42,696 nucleotides of DNA from positions 1 to 42,696 of the IMG/VR virus record IMGVR_UViG_3300007759_000008. One strand, 5' to 3'. This document shows positions 24,110 through 32,500 of the stretch, one piece after another. The notes beneath the pieces are model-generated. The model saw nothing but the letters and a program-made list of their open reading frames with translations. It did not search any database and had not been told where the DNA came from. Position numbers and translations under genes: made by a program. The stretch's first letter is position 1. Each line of letters starts with the position of its first letter. Origin of the DNA: a virus.

Positions 24110-24303
24110 GCTATGACAGGAAAATTGGGGTGTGTGTTAAATGTCCTCAATGTTCTGGTAAAGTTATGGAAGGAGCAACGTTTAAGAGTACCATTGAGCT
24201 GTCTTGTTTGACTTGCGGTTGGCGTGTTGAACCTGATATAGCACTTTGGGAGGGGGAGAAGGATAGACTCTATAAGCGTTTACTAAGTGAACGAGTTAGA
24301 TAG
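24106..24303 (+). CDS. zinc-ribbon protein
   Basis: 65 residues from GTG 24106, overlapping the holin stop (GTGA). C13-x2-C16 and C34-x2-C37 form a classic zinc ribbon (CPQC...CLTC), followed by GW and a short helical tail (EKDRLYKRLLSERVR). Nucleic-acid or protein binding is typical of such small ribbons. It sits in a string of overlapping genes with two probable transcription regulators, so a regulatory role is plausible but unproven. Confidence 0.65.
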   Translation: MSYDRKIGVCVKCPQCSGKVMEGATFKSTIELSCLTCGWRVEPDIALWEGEKDRLYKRLLSERVR

Positions 24304-24733
24304 TTTAGCTAATAGGATTGATGCTCAAGTAAAAGGGTTGTATCTTGATGATGGTGTTGTTGTGAAAGCAATTAAATACATTCGTAAAGAGAACAAGGTC
24401 ATTTTCAGGCGGATGGACACAGGCGAGGAGTATTTTGACGAATATAAAGGGTCAGCTTTATTCCGTAAGCGTGTGTTTACTATTAGCGAGGTTGCTAGGA
24501 TGGTCGGCAGGGCAGTAGGCACTATACGGGACTATGAACGTTCCGGCCTACTCCCTGCCGCCAGCCGTTTTCCGCATAAGAGCACTCAGTGCCGCTACTA
24601 CACTCTTGGTGATGTGCGGGAGGTTGAGTCATTTTTTAATTCCCGCAGGGTTGGAAGGCCGTCGAAGAAGCCGCTATACTCCAGAAGGGAACTGAGAGAA
24701 AAAATTCGCAATGCGAAGAAAGGGATATCATGA
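24287..24733 (+). CDS. MerR-like helix-turn-helix DNA-binding protein
   Basis: 148 residues from GTG 24287, overlapping the previous gene by 17 bases. A winged-helix motif FTISEVARMVGRAVGTIRDYERSGLLPAAS at about 64-93, followed by CRYYTLGDVREVESFF, follows the MerR pattern (HTH, aromatic 'YY', second helix). The C-terminal tail is very basic (GRPSKKPLYSRRELREKIRNAKK). The N-terminal 60 residues are not MerR-like and may be a small beta domain. It probably controls phage transcription; the effector is unknown. Confidence 0.75.
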   Translation: MNELDSLANRIDAQVKGLYLDDGVVVKAIKYIRKENKVIFRRMDTGEEYFDEYKGSALFRKRVFTISEVARMVGRAVGTIRDYERSGLLPAASRFPHKSTQCRYYTLGDVREVESFFNSRRVGRPSKKPLYSRRELREKIRNAKKGIS

Positions 24734-24930
24734 AGATTGACGATGGTAATCATGTTTGGGTGTCTATTGGTGTAACTAAGAATCTGGGCAACTATGAGTC
24801 GATGCGTTTGGATGCTGGCGCTAAGTTGTCAGGCGATCCTAGCGACGATAAGCTGTGGGACAGGTTGTGGGACACTGTAGATAGTCAGATTGAAGCCAAG
24901 TTGGCTGAGATTGATAAGGGAAGTGGATAG
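24730..24930 (+). CDS. small conserved-type phage protein, unknown function
   Basis: 66 residues, ATGA overlap with the regulator upstream. VWVSIGVTKNLGNYESMRLDAG is a stretch I associate with small proteins found in many actinophage early regions; the C-terminal half is acidic and helical (LWDRLWDTVDSQIEAKLAEI). No function is known to me. It is overlapped by the WhiB-like gene by 8 bases. Confidence 0.6.
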   Translation: MKIDDGNHVWVSIGVTKNLGNYESMRLDAGAKLSGDPSDDKLWDRLWDTVDSQIEAKLAEIDKGSG

Positions 24931-25219
24931 CCATGATTGGTCGCAAGGTGCGTTGTGCTTTAGCGATGAGCGTGGGCACTATTGGACTAGTTATGATTAC
25001 GATGAGACGAAATATGCGAAGACTATTTGCAATGATTGTAAGGTGAAGTTGCCATGTTTAATTGCTGCTACGAGCGATCCCTTTTTTGTCGGCGTGAGTG
25101 CAGGTCTGTCAAAGTACGATATGCTTATGGCTTCATGGAGGAGGATTGAGGATGTCTCAGAGTCAAACTGGAGCGGACCTGATTCTATTATTGAAAAAGC
25201 TCTCCAGCGAGGAGAGTAA
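24923..25219 (+). CDS. WhiB-family transcription regulator
   Basis: 98 residues from GTG 24923 (AAGGG just before). C12, C36, C39 and C45 give C-x23-C-x2-C-x5-C, the WhiB cluster motif, in ALCFSDERGHYW and ICNDCKVKLPCL. GVSAGLSKYDM replaces the usual GVWGG turn; the missing WGG may alter contact with sigma factor. WhiB proteins bind a [4Fe-4S] cluster and are confined to Actinobacteria and their phages. In mycobacteriophage TM4 a WhiB protein blocks host septation and superinfection. A role in redirecting host transcription is likely here. The C-terminal tail lacks an obvious AT-hook. Confidence 0.8.
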   Translation: MDSHDWSQGALCFSDERGHYWTSYDYDETKYAKTICNDCKVKLPCLIAATSDPFFVGVSAGLSKYDMLMASWRRIEDVSESNWSGPDSIIEKALQRGE

Positions 25220-25466
25220 ATTCTTTCTTCCTGATATTGGAAGAGAGGAGGCTGTAGCAAATAGCCTTATTGATGCCTACGGGTATGAGGATGTTGCTAC
25301 TACTGCTGAGGCGTATGTTAAGAAGGCGTCTAGTCCTATCATGGTTTTTAGCTTTGCTATGGATGCTCCTTCTATTATTGGTAAGGCTGTGGCTGAACGT
25401 AAGTCTAGGGAAAGGTTCTTGGAGATCGTGGAGCAAACACGCGAGAGAATGGACAAGCGCAAGTGA
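25152..25466 (+). CDS. hypothetical protein upstream of DnaB-type helicase
   Basis: 104 residues from ATG 25152 with GAGG nearby; a longer reading from 25098 lies within the WhiB gene. It is helical, with DLILLLKKLSSEESKFFLPDIGREEAVANSLIDAYG in the first half and a basic tail (RERFLEIVEQTRERMDKRK). It overlaps the WhiB gene by 68 bases and the helicase by four, so it is translated with the helicase. A helicase-loader role would fit the position but no motif shows it. Confidence 0.5.
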   Translation: MSQSQTGADLILLLKKLSSEESKFFLPDIGREEAVANSLIDAYGYEDVATTAEAYVKKASSPIMVFSFAMDAPSIIGKAVAERKSRERFLEIVEQTRERMDKRK

Positions 25467-26680
25467 ATTATGAGGTTAAACTGCTTAACGCCGTACTTGA
25501 ATCGGGCGACTATATTGAGTGTCAGAACGAGGGGGTTGGTAATGTCTTCATCAACTATCAGGATGTCTGGACATTTATAACGAGTCATTATGAGCAGCAT
25601 AAGAAGATTCCCGCCAAGCAGGAAGTAAAGTCTCACTTTCCTGACTTTGAGTATCTTACTACTACTGAGCCTTTGAGGTATTATATCGATAATGCCCGTC
25701 AGGAGTCGATGTCTGCAAACACTCGTTCTCTTATAGCTAGCACGCATGAGTTGTTGAAGACTGGTGGCCCTAAGACTGCTCTTAACTATTTGTTGTCTAA
25801 TGCTAACAAATTGGTTAAAGAGGCGACTAGTCTTAAGGATACTGACCTTGTTGGTGAGTGGAGGGACAGGGCTAAGGACCTTGCTGATCGTGTGAAGTAT
25901 GGGGATAAGGAGACTCTTGGTATCCCTACCAATATTAGCGTTATCGACTCTGAGTTTGGTGGGTGGATGCCGGGTGACTTTGTTGTATTGTTAGGCTGGA
26001 CTGGCGTGGGGAAGAGCTTCATAACTAGGTTGTTTGCTGTTAATGCTTGGCTTGCTGGCTATAGACCTATGATTATCTCTTTGGAGATGAACAAGCAACA
26101 AGAGGCTCAACGTATTGATACAATATTGAACAATGGTAGAGGTTTTTTTACACACTCTGACCTTGTGCGCCCTAACGATGAGGTTGTTGACTCATATAAG
26201 AAGTGGGCTGAGGATACGTTTGAAGATATGCATCCGTTTTATCTGATTACGTCGGAGGGTTTGGACGTATGCGATCAGAACTTGGTTCAGGCTAAGATAG
26301 ATCAGTATAACCCGGATTTGGTTATTCTTGATTATCATGGATTGTTCGATGACGCAAGTGGGGCCAAGTCTGAAACTGAGAAGGCTAAGAATCTTTCTAA
26401 GGCTTTTAAGCGTATGGCTGTGAAGAACAATGTTGCCATCATTGATGTCGCTGCTGTAACAATGCAGGATGGACATTCTGAACGCCCTCCAGAGTTGGAG
26501 GAGGTGGCATGGAGCAAGCAGTTGGCTTATGATGCCGATCTGGTCCTATCTCTTCATAGAGAGGTTGATTCAAACATTTTTCAGGTGGTTAGCAGGAAGG
26601 TCCGCAGGTGCGCCCAGTTTGGGTTCTATCTAAATTGGGATTTGGATACTGGTGAGTGGCGGGAGGAATGGGGTGTCTGA
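25463..26680 (+). CDS. DnaB-type replicative helicase
   Basis: 405 residues from GTG 25463 (GTGA overlap). A RecA-like domain has Walker A GWTGVGKS (178-185), IISLEMNKQQEAQRI (helicase motif 1a region), Walker B LVILDYHG with D290, and late motifs near VVSRKVRRCAQFGF. The N-terminal 150 residues resemble the DnaB primase-interacting domain. It unwinds the phage replication fork as a hexamer. It is followed by a small ORF and then a primase, the usual replisome order. Length is a little below bacterial DnaB. Confidence 0.9.
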   Translation: MNYEVKLLNAVLESGDYIECQNEGVGNVFINYQDVWTFITSHYEQHKKIPAKQEVKSHFPDFEYLTTTEPLRYYIDNARQESMSANTRSLIASTHELLKTGGPKTALNYLLSNANKLVKEATSLKDTDLVGEWRDRAKDLADRVKYGDKETLGIPTNISVIDSEFGGWMPGDFVVLLGWTGVGKSFITRLFAVNAWLAGYRPMIISLEMNKQQEAQRIDTILNNGRGFFTHSDLVRPNDEVVDSYKKWAEDTFEDMHPFYLITSEGLDVCDQNLVQAKIDQYNPDLVILDYHGLFDDASGAKSETEKAKNLSKAFKRMAVKNNVAIIDVAAVTMQDGHSERPPELEEVAWSKQLAYDADLVLSLHREVDSNIFQVVSRKVRRCAQFGFYLNWDLDTGEWREEWGV

Positions 26681-26867
26681 TGTGATTAGAGAGTACGACG
26701 GTAGAGCCAAGGATGTTGAGACGATACTCAGGTTAAAGACTTGGGTGTCTGACTATATTATTGAGGAGCTTAGTCAAGAGGGCTTGACAGTTTCTGATTG
26801 CAAGTTTGAATGGTACTACGATCCCGAAAGCGAGATGTTTGATTACCGTGTCTTCGCAATCGCTTGA
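26673..26867 (+). CDS. small acidic protein between helicase and primase
   Basis: 64 residues from GTG 26673, with GGAGG 6 bases upstream inside the helicase end; GTG 26682 is an alternative. The sequence is helical then beta (VETILRLKTWVSDYIIEELSQEGLTVSDC, FEWYYDPESEMFDYRVFAI). It overlaps the helicase by 8 bases and the primase by 20. I do not recognise it. Its lodgement between two replisome genes suggests an accessory replication function. Confidence 0.5.
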   Translation: MSDVIREYDGRAKDVETILRLKTWVSDYIIEELSQEGLTVSDCKFEWYYDPESEMFDYRVFAIA

Positions 26868-27765
26868 GGCTTCTATACGTGATATACTACATAGAGGCGC
26901 TGTTTCGATAGTTAATGAGGTTGGTGATGAGCTTGTAACTTATTGCCCGTTTCATAGCAATATGAATACTCCGTCATTTTCTATCAATAGGCACACTGGG
27001 TTGTGGCAATGTTTTAACCCTGATTGCGAGAAGCGGGGAGGCGTAAGGCTCCTCCAGAAACTGCTCCTGAATGAAGATTCACGTATTGATACTTCATCAA
27101 TGAGTGAAGACTATCTTGATAAGCTGTTGAAGGGGTTAGATGAGAATGACGATGTAGATGATTTGGAGCGCCTACTTCAACAATGCTCGATAGATTACAC
27201 ATCTGACGATGTGGAGTTTCTTAGCCCAATGGTTGATCGAGGCTTTGAACTAGATACTCTGAAAGATTTTGAGGTAGGGTTTTCCAGAGTGAAGAGGAGA
27301 GTTGTTATTCCAGTCAGGGATCAGTTCTTTAACCTGATTGGCCTCATTGGCAGGGGGACTCTCTCTGAACAGCTTCCAAAGTATCTTTATAGCTCAGGTT
27401 TTCCGAGGCGTAAGACCCTGTTTAACCTGAACAAAGCTAAGACACATGAGGAGGTTATCATTGTAGAGGGGAGTCTGGATGCGATGAAAGTCCATCAGGC
27501 AGGCTTCCCGAATGTCGTGGCTACACTTGGTGCTGTCATCACAGAGGAACAGATACAACTGCTCAATAAGCATTTTGATCAAATTGTGATAATTCCTGAC
27601 GTTGATGCCGCCGGTTTCGCCATGAGGGATGCTATAATAGCATCTACCCGCCGAAAGGAGGTTTTCGTGGCCGAATGCCCCGATGGACTCAAGGATGCGG
27701 GGGATATGAATACTTATCAAATAATCAAGATGATTGCCGATAAGAAAACAACTTTATTTAACTAG
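26848..27765 (+). CDS. DnaG-type primase (zinc finger plus Toprim)
   Basis: 305 residues from GTG 26848; no strong ribosome site, so coupling to the upstream ORF is likely. YCPFHSNMNTPSFSINRHTGLWQCFNPDC at about 31-60 is the CHC2 zinc-binding domain. The Toprim core has IIVEGSLDAM near 204 and IIPDVDAAG near 249. It lacks the C-terminal helicase-binding region of bacterial DnaG, being about half its length, as is common in phages. It lays RNA primers for the DnaE polymerase encoded downstream. Confidence 0.88.
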   Translation: MSSQSLEASIRDILHRGAVSIVNEVGDELVTYCPFHSNMNTPSFSINRHTGLWQCFNPDCEKRGGVRLLQKLLLNEDSRIDTSSMSEDYLDKLLKGLDENDDVDDLERLLQQCSIDYTSDDVEFLSPMVDRGFELDTLKDFEVGFSRVKRRVVIPVRDQFFNLIGLIGRGTLSEQLPKYLYSSGFPRRKTLFNLNKAKTHEEVIIVEGSLDAMKVHQAGFPNVVATLGAVITEEQIQLLNKHFDQIVIIPDVDAAGFAMRDAIIASTRRKEVFVAECPDGLKDAGDMNTYQIIKMIADKKTTLFN

Positions 27766-27774
27766 GAGAAAAAT

Positions 27775-28428
27775 ATGAAAAGCTTTAGCACACTTGCAGA
27801 TATGAAGAAAACAGTAGGAGATGAAGCCGCCAAGTCCTCTGGAGGGGGCGGTAAGAGGTTCCTCTTTTTGAGGGACGGAGACAGCTTTAAGATCAGGTTC
27901 CGTCAGGAGCTTGCTGAGGATGGCGCTAATTTTGACGATGAACGCGGTACGGCGCTGGTTGTGCCAGTTGTTACATCGCCAATCAATTGGAAGTATAAGG
28001 CCATGTGTACCGCTGGCTTGGAGGAGACCAACTATAAGTGTTGGGCTCAAGAGCAGTCAATTGTGGATCCTAAGTGGAATCCACGACAGAATATGCTCAT
28101 CAATGTTGCGGTTGAGATTGAGCCGGGAAAGTGGGAGCCTCGTATTATTGAGACTACTCTCACCAATCCCCGCCATGTTGGTCAGACAATCATTGAGTAT
28201 GCTCAGACATACGGCACTATTACTGACCGGTATTACAAGTATAGCCGTACTGGTAGTGGCCCGCAGGACACGGCATATAATTTGATCCCTCTTGAGAGTG
28301 GTGATGAGACTGATGAGGTGGCCGCTATGCCCCTTCATGAGTTGGACAGGGTTTACAAGGTGATTCCCTACGATCAGCAGGAGTCGTTTTATTCGACTGG
28401 CGAGACTGCTGGAAGCGGTGCTTGGTAG
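27775..28428 (+). CDS. single-stranded DNA-binding protein, gp32-like
   Basis: 217 residues. GGGGKRFLFLRDGDSFKIRFRQEL near 24-46 starts an OB-like domain; YKAMCTAGLEETNYKCWAQEQ and WNPRQNMLINVAVE follow, resembling phage SSB proteins with a Cys pair. The C-terminus is Gly/Ser/Trp-terminated rather than acidic. TAGGAGAAAA precedes ATG. Its place between primase and nucleotide enzymes, and the strong hairpin after it, fit an abundant ssDNA-binding protein. The call is moderate because no residue is diagnostic. Confidence 0.55.
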   Translation: MKSFSTLADMKKTVGDEAAKSSGGGGKRFLFLRDGDSFKIRFRQELAEDGANFDDERGTALVVPVVTSPINWKYKAMCTAGLEETNYKCWAQEQSIVDPKWNPRQNMLINVAVEIEPGKWEPRIIETTLTNPRHVGQTIIEYAQTYGTITDRYYKYSRTGSGPQDTAYNLIPLESGDETDEVAAMPLHELDRVYKVIPYDQQESFYSTGETAGSGAW

Positions 28429-28443
28429 AAGGTAGTGGACACG

Positions 28444-28463
28444 GGGGGGGCTTCGGCCCTCCC
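28444..28463 (+). terminator. GC-rich UUCG stem-loop after the SSB-like gene
   Basis: Eight base pairs (one G-U) close a C(UUCG)G tetraloop: the G run at 28444-28450 plus C28451 pairs with G28456 to C28463. This is an exceptionally stable hairpin, 15 bases after the stop. No U-run follows, so it may be an attenuator or an mRNA-stabilising 3' end rather than an intrinsic terminator. The next gene's ribosome site lies 10 bases downstream. Confidence 0.6.
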
Positions 28464-28486
28464 TATTCCGCTGGGAAGGAGACATC

Positions 28487-29077
28487 GTGCTTCTGTGTTT
28501 GGACATTGATGGTGTTGTTGCAGACATCACTTATGAGTTGGACTTTATTGCTTTGCGTGACGGCCACGATCAGTACGACTTTAGTAAGTCGTTTGACAGT
28601 AAGCATTGGCGTGATGTCGAGTGGGTGTACGATGCGATGCAGGACGAAGTGTTTTGGCGCAATCTGAGACCTTATGAGGATGCTTGGCATTTTGTTAATG
28701 AGCATTTCATGTCTGGTGTTGATGTTGTGTTTGTAACTAGTCGCAACCCTAAATGGCGTGAGGTCACAGAGAAGTGGTTGGACGAGTGGGACATTGCGTA
28801 TCATGAAGTCTTGTTTACAGATGCTGGCAGAAAGTCTGAGTTGATGAAGACGCTTCAGGGCGAGGTTCCTTGGGGCGAGGCAGCGCTGCTGATTGAAGAC
28901 AATCCTTTAGAGGTGGAGGCTGTTAATGACGCCAATATGCTCGGTGTGTTGATGAATCGTGACTATAATGTAGATTTTGAATTAAGCGATCCTTGGTGGT
29001 CCAGCGATCATGACGATATTCGTGTAGACTCTTTTGGTGATGTTGAGAAGCTGATAGATAAACTAGGTTTGGAGTAG
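28487..29077 (+). CDS. 5'(3')-deoxyribonucleotidase-like HAD phosphatase
   Basis: 196 residues from GTG 28487, with GGAAGGAGA 6 bases upstream. LDIDGVVAD at 5-13 supplies the two catalytic Asp (D6, D8) of HAD enzymes; VVFVTSRNPKWREVTEKWL is motif II (T/S) and ALLIEDNPLEVEAV is motif IV. Phage members of this family remove the 5' phosphate from dNMPs or serve salvage. It is followed by a dCMP deaminase, suggesting joint tuning of pyrimidine deoxynucleotide pools. Confidence 0.75.
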   Translation: MLLCLDIDGVVADITYELDFIALRDGHDQYDFSKSFDSKHWRDVEWVYDAMQDEVFWRNLRPYEDAWHFVNEHFMSGVDVVFVTSRNPKWREVTEKWLDEWDIAYHEVLFTDAGRKSELMKTLQGEVPWGEAALLIEDNPLEVEAVNDANMLGVLMNRDYNVDFELSDPWWSSDHDDIRVDSFGDVEKLIDKLGLE

Positions 29078-29080
29078 AGG

Positions 29081-29569
29081 GTGAGTATTAACGTGAGTGA
29101 TAATGATAGGCCAGATTGGGATTCATACTTTTTTAGGATGGCTACGCTGGTTGCTACACGGGCAACATGTCCGTCTAGATCAGTTGGGTGCATAATCGTA
29201 AACCCTGAGACTAACCATGTATTGGCTACGGGGTATAATGGAGCCCCGAGGGGGACTGGACATTGCGGTGAGAGTTGTTCTAACCGCAGGTCTGGCGACA
29301 GCTTTGAGAGATGCAGGGCTGTGCATGCTGAACTTAATGCGATTTTGCATGCAGCGAAGAGTGGCGTGAGTACGAATGGGTGTCGTATGTATTTAACTAC
29401 TACGCCGTGTGTGTTCTGCTCTAGAACGATTATCAATGCCGGTGTCAAGGAAGTTTACGCCATGAGCAAGTATGCTCATGAAGATGCTATCGAGTTGTTG
29501 CAAGAGGGCGGGGTTGAGGTTAGAGTGATTTCACCCGTTGAGCTTACAGACCTTGTGCGCTTCTCATGA
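29081..29569 (+). CDS. dCMP deaminase
   Basis: 162 residues from GTG 29081. HAE (H82, E84) and PCVFC (C110, C113) are the zinc-binding and catalytic residues of the cytidine/deoxycytidylate deaminase fold; ATGYNGAPRGTGHC and the CRAVHAELNAI context are those of dCMP deaminases. It converts dCMP to dUMP, feeding thymidylate synthesis. No thymidylate synthase is in this window. It overlaps the polymerase gene by four bases (ATGA). Confidence 0.9.
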   Translation: MSINVSDNDRPDWDSYFFRMATLVATRATCPSRSVGCIIVNPETNHVLATGYNGAPRGTGHCGESCSNRRSGDSFERCRAVHAELNAILHAAKSGVSTNGCRMYLTTTPCVFCSRTIINAGVKEVYAMSKYAHEDAIELLQEGGVEVRVISPVELTDLVRFS

Positions 29570-32500
29570 CAGATTTTGTTCATCTACATGTGCATAGCGA
29601 ATATTCTCTGCTGGACGGCATGTCTACTCCAGAGGAGATGGCAGCGGCGGCATCAACGCATGGTCAAACTTCTCTAGCTATTACGGATCATGGCAGCATG
29701 GCGGGGGTCCTTAAGTTTCAGGACGCTTGTTCTAAGCAGAACATAAAGCCTATATTCGGGATCGAGGCTTACTTTACTCCTGACATGGCAGACGATACTG
29801 TGGATGCCAAGACTGAGCGATTTCATCTTATCCTTCTTGCCAAAAATAATGAGGGGCTGTCGAATCTGTTCAGGTTGAACAATGAAGCGTGGATGAATGG
29901 ATTCTACTATAAGCCTCGCATGGACTTCCCAATGCTGGAGCAGATGGTTAATAATGACATTATAGCTCTATCGGGCTGCAGGGGTAGCTCTATTGCTAAG
30001 GCTATTGAGTCTGGTGACTGGAGCAGGGCTGAGCGCCTGTCTGAGAAGTTTATTGACATCTTTGGCGATGACTTCTATTTCGAGATTCAGTCTTGGAACC
30101 CCCCGGAAATCAATAACGGTCTTATAATGCTTGCAGACTCTTACGAGAAAAAGATAGTTCCTACGCTGGATTGCCACTATCCAAGCCATGACGATGCGGG
30201 CGTAGAAGAGGTTTTACTGTCGGTAGCTCAGTTCCCATCTATGAAGGCTGCCGATAAACGCTACGCTGTGGAGCATAGTGGATGTGCCCAGAAGCATGGC
30301 ATGGATATAGTTAGCAAGATTAACACTATGTATCCAGATAGGAGGCTGCGCTTCGATGATATCCAGCCTTACATCATGGGTGCTTCTGAGGTTAGGGATT
30401 TGTTCCTTGACAAGGGTCTTGGCGACCATCTAGAAAACACTCTAGAAGTCGCTGACAAGTGTAATGCAGAGATGGTCAAGAAGCGTTACTTGCTGCCGAA
30501 GTATGATGACAAGTTTGACTCTGCATGGTATTTGCGTGAGATTGCCAATATGGCTATGTCTAGCAAGGGGCATGCGGATGACGCTGTGTACGTGGACCGG
30601 CTGGACGAGGAGATGGAGGCCATTAAGAAAACTGGATTTGCTGATTACTTCTTGGTTATTTGGGATCTTGTCAATTGGGCTAGGAATAATGATATAGGCG
30701 TAGGCCCTGGCCGTGGTTCTGTGGGCGGCTCTCTGCTGGCTTACTTGATGGACATAACTATTGTTGATCCCTTAAAGTACGATCTGTTGTTTGCTAGGTT
30801 TATCAATATAGATCGCAATGACTATCCTGATATTGATCTTGATTTTGAGGACAAGAGGAGGGGTGAGGTAAAAGAGTACCTGAAGGAGCGTTGGGGGGAG
30901 GAGAACGTGGCTTCAATCTCTGCGTTTGGTGTGTTTAAGGCCAAGTCTGCAGTCAAAGATGTGGCTAGAGTCTTTGGGGTGGAGTTCAGAGAGATTAATG
31001 GCATCACACAGTTGTTTGATTCTTTAGATGATATGGGGCGTAACGCCAAGGTGCGTGAGTTTTGTGATAAGTATGTAGATGTCAAGCCTGTGGCTGAGAG
31101 GCTTGAGGGGCGTATTCGCACTGCTGGGATGCATGCAGCGGGTGTGGTGGTGTCTTCTAAGCCTTTGTGGGAGGTTTGCCCGGTGGAGTCACGCAAGGAT
31201 CCCTCAGGTGACGGCAGGACAGTTGTGACGGCTTTTGACATGGATGATGCTGAGTCTGTTGGTCTTATTAAGATTGATATTCTTGGCTTGAAGACCGTCT
31301 CTGTGGTTAAAGATTGTCTACGTCAGGTTGTGGAGCGTCGTGGTGTTGATGTTGAGTCTGAGTCTCTAGGGTTGGACGACCCTGCTGTGTTTGAGCAGTT
31401 TAATGCCGCTGAGACCACGGGGGTGTTTCAGGCCGATGCTGGTGCGTACCGTAGTCTGTTGGAGCGCATGCCTTGTGAGAGTTTCACGGATCTGGTTATC
31501 TCTAATGCCCTAGTGCGGCCCGGCGCTTTGCTGACTCAGGGGGATAAGTTCGTCAAGCGCCGTTCAGGGCAGCGCAGGGTGAAGTATCAGCATCCCTTGC
31601 TGAAGCCCATCTTGGAGGAAACGTATGGTACTTTTATTTTTCAGGAGCAGTTAATGCACGCTGTGGTGGCTTTGGCGGGCTTTAGTTGGTCAGATGCAGA
31701 CAGGTTGCGCAAGATAATCGGTAAAAAGCGCGATGTACATGAGTTTGAGAAGTATCGTAGGCAGTTTGTCGATAACAATGTCATGGATGCAGAGGCTTCT
31801 GAAAAGATGTGGGATGATTTTGAAGTCTCTGCATTGTATATGTTTAATAAGTCTCATGCTGTGGCGTATTCGATGCTTTCATATCAGACTATGTGGTTGA
31901 AGATTCATTACCCTCTGGAGTTCTGTTGGGCGCTGCTGACTAATGAAAGCAGCAGAGAGAAGGTTACTGCCTATCTGCTTGAGGCGAAGCGTCTTGGTGT
32001 GGAAATTAAACCGCCAGATGTAAATCACTCTGATGAGTTCTTTTCTGTGGATTACGTTGGTGAGGGGTCGATCAGGTTTGGCCTCTCTAACATTGATGGT
32101 GTTGGTCAAACGGCTATTAAGGAGATTATTCAGAAGCGTCCTTTTGCGTCTTATGATGAGCTTGTTGGAAGGTGCGCTAAGCGCTATTTGAAGAGCAATA
32201 TCCTTGAGAGCCTGGACAAGGTTGGTTCTTTGGAGTCTTTGGGCCACGTGTCTGAGTATGACCATGATAAATACTACATGCCTTTGCTTGGATTTCCGAT
32301 TTCTCAAGAGATTCACGATGTCCATGAGGACTTGTTGGCACCGGCTTCTTATGTTCACGAGGATGAGACATCCATGTCTTTTGTTAAGGCAGTGGTGAGA
32401 TCGGTGAAGCGATCTCCGACTTATATGAGGATTGAGTTTGAAGATCCCACTGGCTCCTTCACTGTGTTTAGCAATCTTGATACTGACCTTAAAAAGCGTG

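Noticed and set aside
29228-29240. GGGTATAATGGAG inside the dCMP deaminase gene
   Set aside because: It resembles the promoter element but encodes the conserved GYNGA of the enzyme, with no gene start downstream.
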